From positions 42,776,233-42,840,232 of the forward strand of contig JARWIR010000002.1 in the NCBI GenBank assembly GCA_029959085.1: DNA of 64,000 nt. Reading direction: 5' to 3'. Numbering within the stretch: position 1 is the first letter of the stretch; each line of letters opens with the position of its first letter. The position numbers and the translations under genes were made by a program. The notes under the pieces were generated by a model, which was given only the letters and a program-made list of their open reading frames with translations, was not told the DNA's origin and searched no databases. The stretch comes from Nemophila menziesii (taxonomy: Eukaryota; Streptophyta; Magnoliopsida; Boraginales; Hydrophyllaceae). Shown here one piece after another: positions 22,581 through 35,439 of this stretch.

Positions 22581-25542
22581 TTTACATACTACTTATATCA
22601 CCCTACTATTAAATGATGCTAAATGATAGATGTGTGATGTGGTGATAGATATAATTGTTCATATTAGTAATTTTAATATTTGAACCAGGCAGGGACAAGC
22701 AACCAAGAGAATCAACCATTCAAAATACAGTTAAGATAATCCAAAGATTATCTTGCTCAGTACAATTCAAAATTATCGAGGGATGACACCATATATGCCA
22801 AATCCCTCAGCACAATTCTTAAATATTATTGTTTGTATTGATAAATTTAATTTCATGTGAATGGATGTTATTTTGACAATATGAAGATGATATTACATTA
22901 CTAAAAGCCCAGCATGACAAAGATAGATCTAAAATGTTCAATAATAGATTGAACTTGGAGAAGAAGAATCTCAACCATGTCCGGAAATAAACTTGTAGAA
23001 AATTCTGTGATTAAAGAAATATGAGAACACCAATTAGAATTAATTGAAGTAGAAACACCCATAAGTCATATCAATAATGTTCCAACAAAAATCTCCAGCT
23101 TCCTTCTCACATAAGTCATATCACATTAAGAGAACTATACACACAAAAGAAGAGATATAAAGATCATAACTAAAGGGATATAACTTAGGGACTATATAGA
23201 GAATTTTCCTATACCATGCTTTTTTTAATTTTAGAACCTTCACTAAATAAAACTCCTAAACTACCCTTGATAACAGATACTTAAAATCAACAAATAGGAG
23301 TAAAATACGCTTAATATAATTTCGTAATATTAAATAATAACCACGATTTAAGAGAAAAATGTAGGTCTCTATATTATAATAAAAATGTAATATAAAAATG
23401 TAGGTCTCTATATTATAATAAAAATGTAATATAAGTGCTAATGTAATATAAGATACTCTTGATTCTGATACCCCACGTATTCAACCTATCACTTCCTTGT
23501 CTATTAAAAATGGTCCACATCAGATCTACTAGTACTACTCCCAGCATCCACCGCCTATAGTTGTGGCTTACAAAGAATGTTTGAAAAATCATTTTGCCAT
23601 TTAAGTGGCCATGGTTTAGATGGGTGTGTAGGCACTGCCAAACCAAACTGACCCCACCTCCATGTGTGCCGCTTGTGGTTGTCACCGTAACTTCAACCGG
23701 TTGAAGCAGCTCGCTGGAGTTGTCAAAGCTCATGTGAGAGAGTAAGGAGGCTAGAGAGATGAAAAAGAAAGAATAATGATTAGGTTTTATAATATTTCTG
23801 ATCAAGTATATATATAGGAAATAAAACACAAACAAAAGGTAAAAAGTATTTGAAATTTCAGCCTATGGTGTTAAAATTTGATCGTGGCCTTTAGTATGAC
23901 GAGGAACCTGTCATGTTGAGTGATAGGGTTGTGTTTATAAAACCCTTTGGGTAATTTACTAAAAATATTATTTGTAGAAAAGGAGTTATAAATCCAAGAG
24001 AGACTAGAGTCGGATTTTATCATTTGTGAATTTGTTGCAGTATAGTTCCCAATGCAAGTAGTGCATTATAAGGCTCTATGTTGGACAAAAATAACATAAA
24101 TTATATTAAACTATATTAAATTATATAAGCAAAAAAATTATATAGATAAAAATAAATGATGACTTTAAGATTTAACTTTAAAAATTGAAGGACCAAGTGA
24201 ATGTCTGAAACCAAAAGGTGTTTTTTATAAAATCAAGCATTAGGGGTCAAAATGAAATATCAAAATTCGGGTGGGCCATCGTCCTTGTACTACCCTAATT
24301 ACACAAGGAAAGCAAAATAGACTAGCTTGAAGCAATGATTCACTTTTCACTTTTTAACACTTAGCCCCTTATCTTGTAAATGAAACCTTTTAATCTCTTA
24401 TTTTTTGATTTTCTAACAATTTTACATCTTTTTCTATTTGCATTTATGTTATTAATACTAATTTTACGTGCCACTGTATTATTGATTTTAATAAATAACT
24501 AGTGTTCTGTCATAAGAGGATGACACTTATATTATAATTAAAAAACAAAAAAAAGACAAAGTTATCACAAGAATAAAATACAAGACTAAATTATGATATA
24601 TGCAAAATTAGGACCAAATACAACAGATAATACAAATGTTAAGTTTGCAGAATATTAATAATTCAATCGATCATATTTTTTTATTCATAAAATGTCAAGA
24701 ACTATAAAATTTTGCTAGAAATATGTCAAAATTTTAATTTTTTTAAATTTTTTTTCCAAATTAAATGACTGATAACCAAGAATATCCAATTAAATTTTCA
24801 ATATAATAATTTCAATAAATAAAAAATGAAATATTTGAATCAAGTTCAAATAGAGAGTTTTTTAAATTAATGTACACTCAATAAAGGTTAGGATAAAAAT
24901 GTTGGAAAATAACAATACAAAATCAATCACATACTAGTCATTAAAAAAATATGAAGTACAGAAAGAGAGTAAATACATTATAAATAAGAAGCAATAAGCT
25001 ATTGACAAGATGATAAAAAAAATTAATAAAAAATATTTACTTGTAAATGAATATTCAATTGAAATTGAATGGTCAACTATTGCAGAAATAATAATACACT
25101 TGACTGTAAAAGGAGGAGAAGATCGATAGAGAAGCGCCCTTGAGAATGGACCTGGTGGATTAATCATTACAAAATAATGATATAAAATAGCAAATTTAAG
25201 TATAATTTGTTGATGTTTTTGTGTGTATAAGTGTTATGTATAGATGAGAAAGGGTGGAGGCTAGGGTTTGTATTAGGAAAGGAGTGGTGGCGACTTTTTA
25301 TAGACTAGTTTCTTTTTCTATCTTTTGGTTAATTGAATAAAATTTGAGTTATTTTTTTATTATAACATATTATATATAGTTAACATAGTCCTAAAAAAAT
25401 ATAGTTAATTTTGGTTTATTTTTTAGGGTGACCAAAATAACTTTGTTTAATACCCTTGGTGGGCTTTGTAAACACATTTAGTGGGCTCTGTTTGGTGGAT
25501 TGTTTAGGAGCAAAATTTGAAAACATTAAAAACCTATTACTA

Positions 25543-25702
25543 CTCCATATAATTCCTAATTTGTAAAAGTTCGAGTTAGAATAGATAGTTTAAGAGAATA
25601 ATATTTACAAAGAACAAAAGGCCTCCATATAATTCCTAATTTGTAAAAGTTCGAGTTAGAATAGATAGTTTAAGAGAATAATATTTACAAAGAACAAAAG
25701 GC
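25543..25702. repeat. Perfect 80-bp tandem duplication
   Basis: Bases 25543-25622 and 25623-25702 are identical over 80 positions. The matching part of copy 1 (about 4232-4311) has a single, slightly diverged unit. The lack of any difference shows that the duplication is recent or is an assembly artefact. Confidence 0.95.
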
Positions 25703-26000
25703 ATACATTCGTATTAAAAAACACGACCATGGAAAATCACTCATCAAAAAGAAAAAACTCATTAAATAATCATTCATGAATTAAGAAACCACTGAACTTC
25801 ATTGGTCTTTGGATTCTTGGCCAAGGAGGAAGCAATTTCTGAATAATAACAGTCAATCGCTACAAGCAGCAGAGATCTCATCAATATTCGCATATAAAAT
25901 TTACAAAGATCAAAAGTCATACATTCATAAAAATACGACCATGGAAAATCACTCATCAAAAAGAAAATACTCATTAAATAATCAATCTTGAATTAAGCCA

Positions 26001-26085
26001 TCATTGAACTTCAATGGTCTTGGGCTTCTTGGGCTGAGACTGAACAGTGACAGTCAAAACACCATTGCTACAAGTAGAGAGATCT
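26001..26085 (-). pseudogene. Small heat-shock protein-like C-terminal fragment, copy 2
   Basis: The - strand reads SNGVLTVTV, then a short Gln/Ser/Pro stretch, then KKPKTIEVQ and a stop, parallel to the fragment at 4548-4640. A second tail copy (PKTNEVQWF) lies at about 25780-25830. This version has fewer Gln-Pro repeats than copy 1. As there, no alpha-crystallin core is found upstream. Confidence 0.4.
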
Positions 26086-27029
26086 CATAAACATCACTAC
26101 AAGCAACAATATTTATCCATTCTTAGTCAAAAACACAATCGCTATAAACAGAAGAGATCTCATCGCGGCGGAGGCTAGCTGGGAAGGAGAGCGACTTGGT
26201 TGTGGCGGTTGTTGCTTTGCAGTAGAACGGCTTGGTTGTGTTAGTGATTGCTGGTGAAAATGGTGAAAGGAAGGGTTATAAAGGGTTTGGTTCTCAAGAC
26301 ATATAATATTATAATTAGATATTATAATAATTGGTATAGGAGTATAATAGGTATTAAAATGATCGAAATATTATTTCTGGACTCTATAAGGTTAAACTAC
26401 TATGGTGGGCTTAGTTATACAAGATATTTTAGGATGTGGACTTAATTAGAAATTATTTCTATTTTTTATTCTTTATACAATGAGGTGTATTTAGTTTTTT
26501 GTTTTTATATAGTTTGTTAAATTTTGATGTTTTATCTTATTTGAATTAATATATAGTATTACTAATAAAACATGATTTGGACGTTTTTCATCTTTTCTTA
26601 TTAAGATTTTAATTTCTTGATTTCCTTAATAAGTTTATTATTATAGTAAACTAATATTTATATGAAGAATTTGAATTCAAATTTTAGTAAATTAAATGGT
26701 TTAAATACATTAATTTTAAAATTTGATGGTTTTTAAATGGATAAACTCGTTATTTTATTGGAAAATGCTTTAAAGTATATACGTCATTAATGATACTAGT
26801 TAAATATAATATTTCCTATCAAAGTTAGATATTAATGATTACTAATGTTTTTTTATTACATCAATTTCCAAATCACATTTTCAATAAGGGTGAGACGCGA
26901 TTCATACACTTATGTTTACATTTTTGGATTTATGGTAAAGCAAAACGCATCATCAATGAGCACGGAAAACTTTTTTAGATCACTCATGTCTTTTCGAGAG
27001 AGTAGTATCATGCACAAGTATATTTATTA

Positions 27030-27640
27030 GTTTGACTTTAATTTGACTAAAATACGCAAAACCGTCCTCAACTGCAGCTACCCAAGCCAAAAAAATTTAG
27101 TCTCGTGGAGTTGGGTTTAGGGTTTTAAGTTTTAAGTATGAACCCTTAGGGTTGGGTTTAGGGTAAGACCAGGTCAGGTAACCGACCCGTGTGAAAGCCG
27201 AATGCTATATATGAACTGATATAGATTAAGAAAAGACATAATTTAAAGATTTTTTATTTGTTTATATTTTGGCTCACTATGAATAATTTGAGTCATCTGT
27301 TTTTTTAATATAAATATAATTATATTATATGATTAATTTTATAGAAAAGTATATGGCTCGAACTTTTAAAGTTATCAAATTGGTCCTCCAATTATATTTT
27401 TTATCTGACGTTCCTCCTTTGGTGAAATTTTGTTAGGTCAAAATGATGTGACAAGTATTTATTAGGGGGAAAATTTCTTTTTATTCTTCTAAGTATAGGA
27501 CATTTACCTGAATGGTTCTTGAATTTTTTGAATTGCCCTTAAAAATCATGTCACTCTAAATTAATAAAAAATTAATGGGATCTAACCGCGGATAAAAGCA
27601 AAGTTGGAGGTTCAATTTGATAAACAAACTTTCATAAAAG
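27030..27640. other. Intergenic AT-rich stretch with a few telomere-like TTTAGGG words
   Basis: 'gggtttaggg' occurs twice between about 27110 and 27160, with one further 'ttagggtt'. This is too few and too interrupted to be a telomeric array. The rest shows no gene. Confidence 0.4.
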
Positions 27641-28860
27641 TAACAAGTAACAAAATACTCATGTGATGGAAAGAACCACGAATAGAGAAGGGAAAAATTT
27701 TATTTACAAAGTTTTTTCTTTGATCCTTGCAAATAGACTTAGGCTTATTATGGATGCTATCATCTCTCCTAATTACGAATTTATAAACTAATTAATATTA
27801 ATATACTTATCATACTTATCATACAAACGCTCAACACGGTTTAAATTCAAAAATAATTAGTTTTGCAAAGCACGAAGGAGATGTTCTTTTCTTAGTTTGA
27901 TATGGTGGCTATATATTATTAATCGATCCTAACATAGTCTCTAATGGTCCATCTAACTATTCTCTGTGGGTTCAATCGTCCAAGATCACATAGTTAAGAA
28001 TCATAAGGCCTTTTAAGTTTGTAATGTAGGATTAGGGACAATATGATTGTATATTTGGATAATGTAGAATGAGCTTTGGAACTCTCCCCACTAACCATCA
28101 ACGAATCTCCCTAGAGGTTGAGTTACTCTTTCATGTGAGATGTCAAGATACTTCTTTCAACATATTTTTTGTTTTTACTTTTCAATACTTTTTTTTATCT
28201 CGGAAAAGGGTGACAATAAAAACAAGTGATTTACAATGAAAAGCATAATTACATAGCTTTAAAAACCCACCCAATAATTTTTTCCATGATCGTATCCAAC
28301 CACCCCTAAATCAAGCTCTAAACGACTGTCTTAGCATCACGATACGAGTGTGAGTCATATTGAAAAGTCCTATAATCTAATAGGTATGGCTTTTAACGTG
28401 GCTAATAAAAAGTTTTAGAAAGACTTGAAGAGGTTGAGATGGATAATAATAAACAAATTTGGACAACAAGTTAAAAGGCAACATAGGTCTTATCTAAGAA
28501 CCGCCTTAATCACTAATTAAATTACACAATTTCGTTACTTTAGCACTTCTAGCACGCCGATTAATTGGTTTTTATCAATGGTCTACCCACCCCTTAAGAT
28601 TCCCTAAGGTCAACTTACTTCTACCATATTCCTTACTAATCATTTCTTTACTATTAAGGTGAGTTTTTCTTGTTCATATTTCAAAAAATACAATATAACT
28701 AGTTCCTAAACACATTACTTCTATATCATCTACTCATTAAATTTTATGTTTTTAGGCCAATAAACGCATTCTACATCTCATTCCATCTCAATTAAAATTA
28801 TTTTTTCCTAAAAAGATTGTAAATCACATAAAAATGGAGATGATAGACAAAAATACAAAA
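27640..28860 (-). mobile_element. Athila-family remnant: 3' internal region only
   Basis: The bases resemble, in the same orientation, the 3' internal region of element 2 at about 42550-43780. Shared pieces are 'caacacgg', 'actagccatcaacgaatc'-type sequence, 'agtcctataatctaa' and 'gctaataaaaag'. The corresponding LTR is missing here. It is non-coding and strongly diverged. The left edge (27640-27790) also matches 56120-56220 and 62210-62275. Confidence 0.6.
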
Positions 28861-29760
28861 GTTTCAATTATGAAAAAATTATATATCAAAAAAATTAATA
28901 TTTTAAATTATTTTATAAATATATGTCACTAAAGCTAAATATGATACTAATGTTATGTATTTGTTAAATGTCTAATAATACAAACCAAAAAGATTGATAA
29001 CACGTGGTATTTTTACGATTTGTAGATCAGACTTGCTTTATACCTAATATCAAACCCTAATACTTGATCTTTTTTATTTAAGCCATCATTGTCTTTTTTT
29101 ACTCCTCCTATTTAATCTACTTAATTCACCAATCTCTCTTTTGTATTATGTTTCCTCCATCAACATCACCATCAAGATCTTATGTCTACAAGTTAAGTGT
29201 GCATCTTTGTTTTTTAAAATCGATGCTCATTATATTTCAAGTAAGGTTCAATTTTATTAATCATCGTTCTTTTTAAATTGATAATTGTTATTCAAATTTT
29301 ATTTTGTCTATCAAAAATTATTTCTTCTCCTTTAATATAGATAATATAGGATTTTTCTTTGTTAACACAAATTTACAAAATGATTTTGAGTTATAATTAA
29401 AAAGTTTATGGATATTGATTATTTTTATATTAATATTGCTTAATTAAATTTTTTGTTATATAATTTGTGACTGAAAAACTCTATTAAACATATCTTATGT
29501 ATAACTTTTGAAGTTTAGAGAAATGCTTACAAGATAATGGAAACACAAATCTGATATTTCAATTTCAAGTTTGGGGATAAAGATTTTATTTGCAATTTTT
29601 ACAGACGTGCTTTCTATTCCAAACTTTTTTTTAACATTGATATGTTTGAAAATTATTTCTAGGAAAAAAAACAAAATTGTATATAAGTAAGAAAAAATAT
29701 ATTTATTAATCTATGGATGGTCCTTTTTATTACCCATTGCTAATATTTATTAAAATTGGT
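28861..29760. other. AT-rich spacer upstream of F-box pseudogene 1
   Basis: This stretch is partly alignable with 34900-35420, for example at 'atatgtcactaaag', so it belongs to the duplicated unit. No ORF or RNA gene is seen. Confidence 0.5.
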
Positions 29761-30470
29761 TTGAAGTAAAGGAAGTGGAGAACCTTCTCAAGTGATTATA
29801 TTCTTCTAGAAGACATCTTCGTCAATGAGGTTCTGTCAAGGCTACCCATGAGATCTCTATTAAAATTCAGGCATGTTTGCAAAGAATGGTGTTCTTTGAT
29901 CTCAACGGATCGATTTATCCAAACTCACCTAATCAAGAACTCAAAATCCAACAATTATGCCAACCAAAAGGCGATTATACAAGGTATAGACTCATCTACT
30001 AATAATTTCACTTACTATGCCTACCCTTATTACTCAAATTCTATATGATTTTAGCTCCCCAATGAATGCTATAAAGTAAATTGATTTTTCCAATAATTGA
30101 TTCCATTTTCAAGTCATGTGGCATTGCAATTGGCTATTATAATGACTTGTTTTGTGTTTTTTCCGAGGTCAGGTATATATATAATTTTCAACCCTTCTTT
30201 GAAAAAGTTTCATAGATTGCGGTTACCTGATAGACCACTAGGGTGTCGTTGGGGTTCGGGTATGATGAAGAAAATGATGATCATAAAGTCGTATTACTTG
30301 TTTGTGGCAATGTAAATTATACTGAGTCTAAGATTTATAATATAAAGAATAATTTTTGGAGAACATTGAAGAGCGGACCAAATGAGAACTTTTACTGTAT
30401 GGTAAATGGTCTTTAGTCTTCGGAAAACTTCACTATCCAACAAGTTTGGAGGGGCCAATGGGATATATAA
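29761..30470 (+). pseudogene. F-box protein pseudogene 1
   Basis: From 29791 a frame reads an F-box domain: FVNEVLSRLPMRSLLKFR, then HVCKEWCSLISTDRFIQTHL. F-box proteins use this domain to bind SKP1 in SCF ubiquitin ligases. Downstream, across two or more frame changes, come pieces of an F-box-associated domain: IFNPSLKKFHRLRLPDRPLG (about 30185-30245), then in another frame GYDEENDDHKVVLLVCGN, then KNNFWRTL. There is no start ATG in a proper position, a stop lies upstream (29767), the frame is broken after about 90 codons, and the C-terminal half is cut at about 30470 by the junction with the 3-kb block. Confidence 0.85.
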
Positions 30471-30488
30471 GTTTTTTTATATATAATT

Positions 30489-33440
30489 AGGTTCTCAAAT
30501 CTGTTTAGCAAATTCAATTAGAAAAAGATAAATTTTATCAAATATCACCATATACGAAATACTAAATAAAAAAATCATATAATATCAAATATCATTGTAG
30601 TGCAATAAGGATATACGCGAGGTTTACATTACATTATTGCAGACTTATTCTGCAACTTACAAAATATGAAGTCTATATGCTTTCCACAACGAATTATTGA
30701 ATATTACTTCTTAATGAACTCCTTGGGTTTAAAATTTTGAATGCATGTTCTTAAATCTTTAGAAGAAACTAATTTCTTCACGTAAAGAAAAATCTTATAA
30801 TTTTGTAGAGAATTGAGAAAAAAATTCTACTAAATTATCTTTCTTTTTTATGAAATATTTTATCTTAAAAATATAATGATCAAAATAAATATATAATTTT
30901 TTGGAAAGTAGGGACCTAGTAAATAAACTTTGATTCCAAATTTTATCTTATACTTTGACTCTAAATTTGGCTAAAATTTTAGCTTTAATTTTTAAATTTG
31001 GCTCCAAATATATCTCTCCCTTAAAATGAGCCAAATATTATACTAATATACAATTTTTTCTTATATATATTTTACTATTAAAAATATATTATTAAATATT
31101 TTTCACTATCATATAAGGAATATAAGTAAGAGTCATAATCAAGTTTATCATGCTTGTAAGTGTGAGACCATTTAAGTTAAATGTTAAGCTAGTAGCAATT
31201 AATCTAATTAATTACAAATCAATGTTGTAGTCTGGCAACACTTCTCAAAAACTGGATAACATGATTTATCATTTTTATAAAGAACAAATTTAAAGATAAT
31301 GCATGTACTCCTCTTATCGTTATAATTCCGGATTATCCTAAAATACTGTATAATTGTCAAATCCTATTATAATTAACTACATCACACGTCTATTATCAAT
31401 GATTAAAAAATATCCTAAGAAACACCTTTATTAATTCATTTTATCACCTTATCCAAGAATTTGATACAATCGTTATAATCTTATGACATTGTAGAGCTTA
31501 AACTCTTTACCTATATTTGATAGATTCCATCACGACTCAGCCTTAGTTACACAAGTGATTAGTTATGTCCAATATTCTTTGGACTAGAATTTGGAGACAC
31601 CAGGAGTCTAGTATCTAAACATAACAAGTACAAAAGAAACTATAGCGAAGATATCATGTTAAAGTATTTCAAAGAATTTACGGACTTATAGGGATTCACC
31701 TACCTAACAATTCAACATAATTAACCATTAGGAATCTCTGGCATTAGTCAGTTTGATAAGCACATCTCTATGTACGTTATCTATACACCTAACTCGATTA
31801 ACGATAACCATTGATATTTACCCAATAAATATTTGTTATCAACATATTAATGCTATGATTAGGAAAAAAACAAATTAAGTCATATGGGCTAAATTCTATC
31901 TATCGTAACTCCTAATCATATCTAGATTGTAACTTAAACAGTGATCTTCAAGTATAATATATAGCCAATAAAATAAATCCATGATAAATTTATAGATCAA
32001 AACAACTCCTTCATTAAAATATATAGTAACTCATTACAAGTTAATTAATCACTAGTGTCTAATCTATAACGAGTCGATAGGGTCTAGGGCTAATTCTAAC
32101 AAAAAAAAAACATTAAACACCTGACAAGAATATTACAAAATGATCAAATTAAAAAAAAAACTAAAACACTAAAAATTATTTATTTATACAAAATGATAAA
32201 ATAAAAAAAAATCAAAACACTAAAAATTATTTATGTATATTTTTATGATCGGAGAGAAGATGGTGTGATAATCATTATATAATCACAACAATGGAGGATT
32301 TGCGCTTCGTTGAGCATATGTGTCATGTAATGAACCTAAAAACCACTTTTGGAATTGGTTTCACCTTTTACCACTTTCATGTTCATATTTTATTTCCATT
32401 CTTAAACACCTTCATCATGATATTAATATTTCGAAGATAGTTTATTGTGTAAGGGGTTTGAACCGGCACTTCGATCCACTTCCTTGAATAAAGACATACC
32501 TTATGCTGAATCAGGTGAAGTCGATTAGAACATCTTTTAGCATGAAGATCATTACTAATGGAAATTATCCACACAAATATTTTTTTTTTGGAATGAAATT
32601 TTATTTTGTAAACAAACAAAAATCAAATATGAAAGAAGAACTATATAAGAGATCTCATTACAAATATATTTTGTGACAATAATTATTCAACGAAATAACA
32701 TAATGGGACAGTAAAAAAAATAAAATATTCTCATTTAATAAGCGGGGTCCTATATTCTTAATGTGAAAATTTAAAATTGTCTATTCACATAATACGAAAA
32801 ATATTTTTATTTCTTCTAATATTCTATTTTTCATCAGTTTTGTGTGCTTAAATACACTTAGTATGTTATTATGATGTATGAAATCATAGCTATTCTTTCA
32901 TCCTTCCTTTAAATTTTATAAAGTTCTTTATGAGATTATCTACTATTTTTGCCTTATTAACTCAATTACGTATAATTGTCATGTGGCAAATACCTTATAG
33001 TACTAATGGATCCTTCGCAAATAGATTACATATATAGGCGGTGTAATTATTATTTTAAACCAAATATTTTTTAATTTTTTTAAAAAACATGCATTATAAC
33101 TACACTCTACAATTGAATTCAACCATATATCTTCACTTCTCCGTCGTGCAAATGGAAATCTACTTTTATTGTCGTCTCAAGGAAACACGTAGTAGTTTTC
33201 TTATGAGGTTTCATGTGAGTTCAATTCATGGATCATCATTTCATATGAGTTTACAAAGTTAGTGGAAGAAGATTATACAACCAAGTATGGAAAGTATTGC
33301 AATAATCTCATCATATCTTAGGAATATCTCAGAAACAATTTCTTAAATTACAAAAAATTTGGGGCAGTCTTTTTTTCACAAAACTCTTTTTTTCTGAATT
33401 AGAATACTTTGGTGTACTAATTGTATAATTGTACTACGTA
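30489..33440. repeat. 3-kb repeat block A (matches 52592-55565)
   Basis: It is collinear with 52592-55565 over about 3 kb in the same orientation, from 'aggttctcaaat' to 'gaattagaatactttggtgt', with many substitutions and indels, so this is an old duplication. It includes a copia-type LTR-like stretch (31130-32101). No coding exon was recognised in the rest. Confidence 0.8.
31130..32101 (-). mobile_element. Probable Ty1/copia LTR remnant in block A
   Basis: Read on the - strand, the right edge gives TGTTAGAATTAGCCC, a typical copia-like LTR start. The body has the phrases 'tgatacaatcgttataatc' and 'cattgtagagcttaaac', which recur at 53270-54271 and in the LTR at 60923-62205. The left edge is uncertain. 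No internal coding region is attached. Presence at the same place in both blocks dates the insertion before the block duplication. Confidence 0.5.
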
Positions 33441-33512
33441 TTATGTTAATAGTCGTACAACTATGCATGTATGTTAATAGTCCTTCAAATGGTATTCGCC
33501 AAGGCTGGAAAT

Positions 33513-34900
33513 ATTTTGGTGCCTAAACTGCCAAAAACTATTGGTGGGCTGAAAGGTGTGATAAATAAACTTTAATAAAAGTACATACACCTGTAGATAT
33601 CCACAAGAAACTCTATGAAAGTGCACCTATCGTTCGCAAGTAATAGTTAGATAAGTAGGAGTTTGTTCTTAGGAATTTAAGTAAATATTTCAACTCCGTG
33701 TTCAATATTAGAATAGATGATTTTCAATGTTTTGGTTTAAAAAACAAATTAGAGTGTTTTATTTTCTAATTAAATAAATAATAAAATATTATAAAAATAA
33801 GATAATAGTTAAGAAGACCCAAGTATGAACCTAACATGTTGATTAATGATTTCTAAGAATAACGGTTAATGGGTAATTTCATAATCGTCGAGATTCAGTT
33901 ATCTTCCTAAATCTCACCAGGGTAGATAGGTTGCTAGTCTACGGTACTAGTGACCTCATTAGAGTGACATTGCAATACTTTTAAATAATTGACTATGTAA
34001 ACCTTAATGTTTGCATGGATAGTCAAGACCTTCATGTTCAGTAATGCGCATCACACGAATATATGCTATATTTGCAATTAAGCCCTCCATCTCGGGTAAT
34101 AACTTAATTACTTGAGCAACCCAATATTCAGGTACAATATGGGTATTATTATTACAAACATATAGTCACTGCGAATTATTAAAAAACTAAATCAATTTAA
34201 TAATATAATTCTGAATTCAATTAAAACAGACAAGCAATAATCAATTGTTCATATAAATACACTCCTAAAAGATAAATTGTGCATAATTACAATTTAGAAT
34301 AAATACCTTAGAAATAAATCATCGAAAAAATAAATCTCATAATATTTTACCCAAAGAATAGAAATGGATAAGCGTAGAATTGATCCAATGAAGCTCCAAT
34401 TCTTGATTCTTCCTCGTCTAGATCCTTCGAATTGCTTCTATGATAAATTAATATTAAGTCTTTTTCATGTGAGATGTTATGATACTTCTTTCAACATATT
34501 TATTTTCTTTTCAATACTTTTTCTTTTATTTCGAAAAAGGGTTACAATAAAAACAAGTGATTTATCATCAGAAGTACAATTACATAGCTTCAAAAAATCC
34601 AAAAAACTACACAATTTCGTTATTTTATCATCTCGTTCATTAATTGAGATTTATCAACTAGTTTAAATCTCACCGTCGACCCACCACTCAAGACTCCCTA
34701 AGATCAAACTTACATCTACCGCATTGCTTACTAATCCTAAGGTGTGTTTTTTCTTTTTCATATTTTAAAAAATACAATACTACTAGTTCCCAACATATTA
34801 CCTCGATATAATTTACTCACTAAGTTTGCTTTTAGGCTATTAAACACATTCTACATCTCATTCCATCTCTTAAAAAATATTTTTTCCTAGATACAAAAAT
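33513..34900 (-). mobile_element. Athila-family LTR fragment joined to 3' internal sequence
   Basis: At 33542 'tggtgggctgaaaggtgtgataaataaa' opens like the LTRs of element 2 at 40887 and 47870. A degraded primer-site region (33513-33541) lies just left, as expected for a - strand LTR. The LTR-like sequence runs to about 34455 and then passes, without the U3 end, into sequence matching the 3' internal part of element 2. The same join is present at 63565. It is truncated and non-coding. Confidence 0.65.
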
Positions 34901-35439
34901 TGCAGTGATAAATAAATTGAATTATATATCAAAAAAACTAATAATTACAATTATTATATAAATATATGTCACTAAAGATAAATATGATACTAATGTCATG
35001 TATTTTTTAATTATCTAAACAATACAAACTAAAAATATATTCTATGAAAGGATTGATGACATGTGGTGTTTTACTATTTATGTGTTTGGATAGCCACGTC
35101 TAATTTGTTCTCTTTATCTACAATGTGTTAGCTTATTATCAACATAGTTTCCTTAAGTTGAGTAATAAAGATATAAAACTAAATCTTTTGAAGCTTAAAG
35201 AAATGCTTATAAGATAATGGACACACGTATTTGGAATTTATAATTTGTAGATAAAGATTTTATTTGCAATTTGAATAGAGTGCTTTCTATTCCAAACTTT
35301 TTTCTTTTACATTCATATGTTTGGAATTTTATTTTTTAGAAAAACAATAAAATTTTCCATAAGTATTAAACAATATATTTATTAATCTATAGATGGTCCT
35401 TTTTATCCATTGCTAACCCTTATTAAAGATAGTTAGAAG

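Larger units (their letters stand above)
22581..27020. repeat. Large direct repeat, copy 2 (matches 1-742 and 2251-5600)
   Basis: This is the second close copy of the repeat that opens the window, in the same orientation. The left part ends near 23322, where copy 1 has its 1.5-kb extra segment. An ORF at 23413-23835 on the - strand crosses this junction and is not matched by an open frame in copy 1. No intact gene is present. Confidence 0.8.

Noticed and set aside
23413..23835. 140-codon - strand ORF in repeat copy 2
   Set aside because: It crosses the junction with copy-specific sequence, the matching region of copy 1 has stops, and no family resemblance was seen.
27110..27165. TTTAGGG words suggesting an interstitial telomere
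   Set aside because: Only two or three interrupted copies are present, which is not an array.
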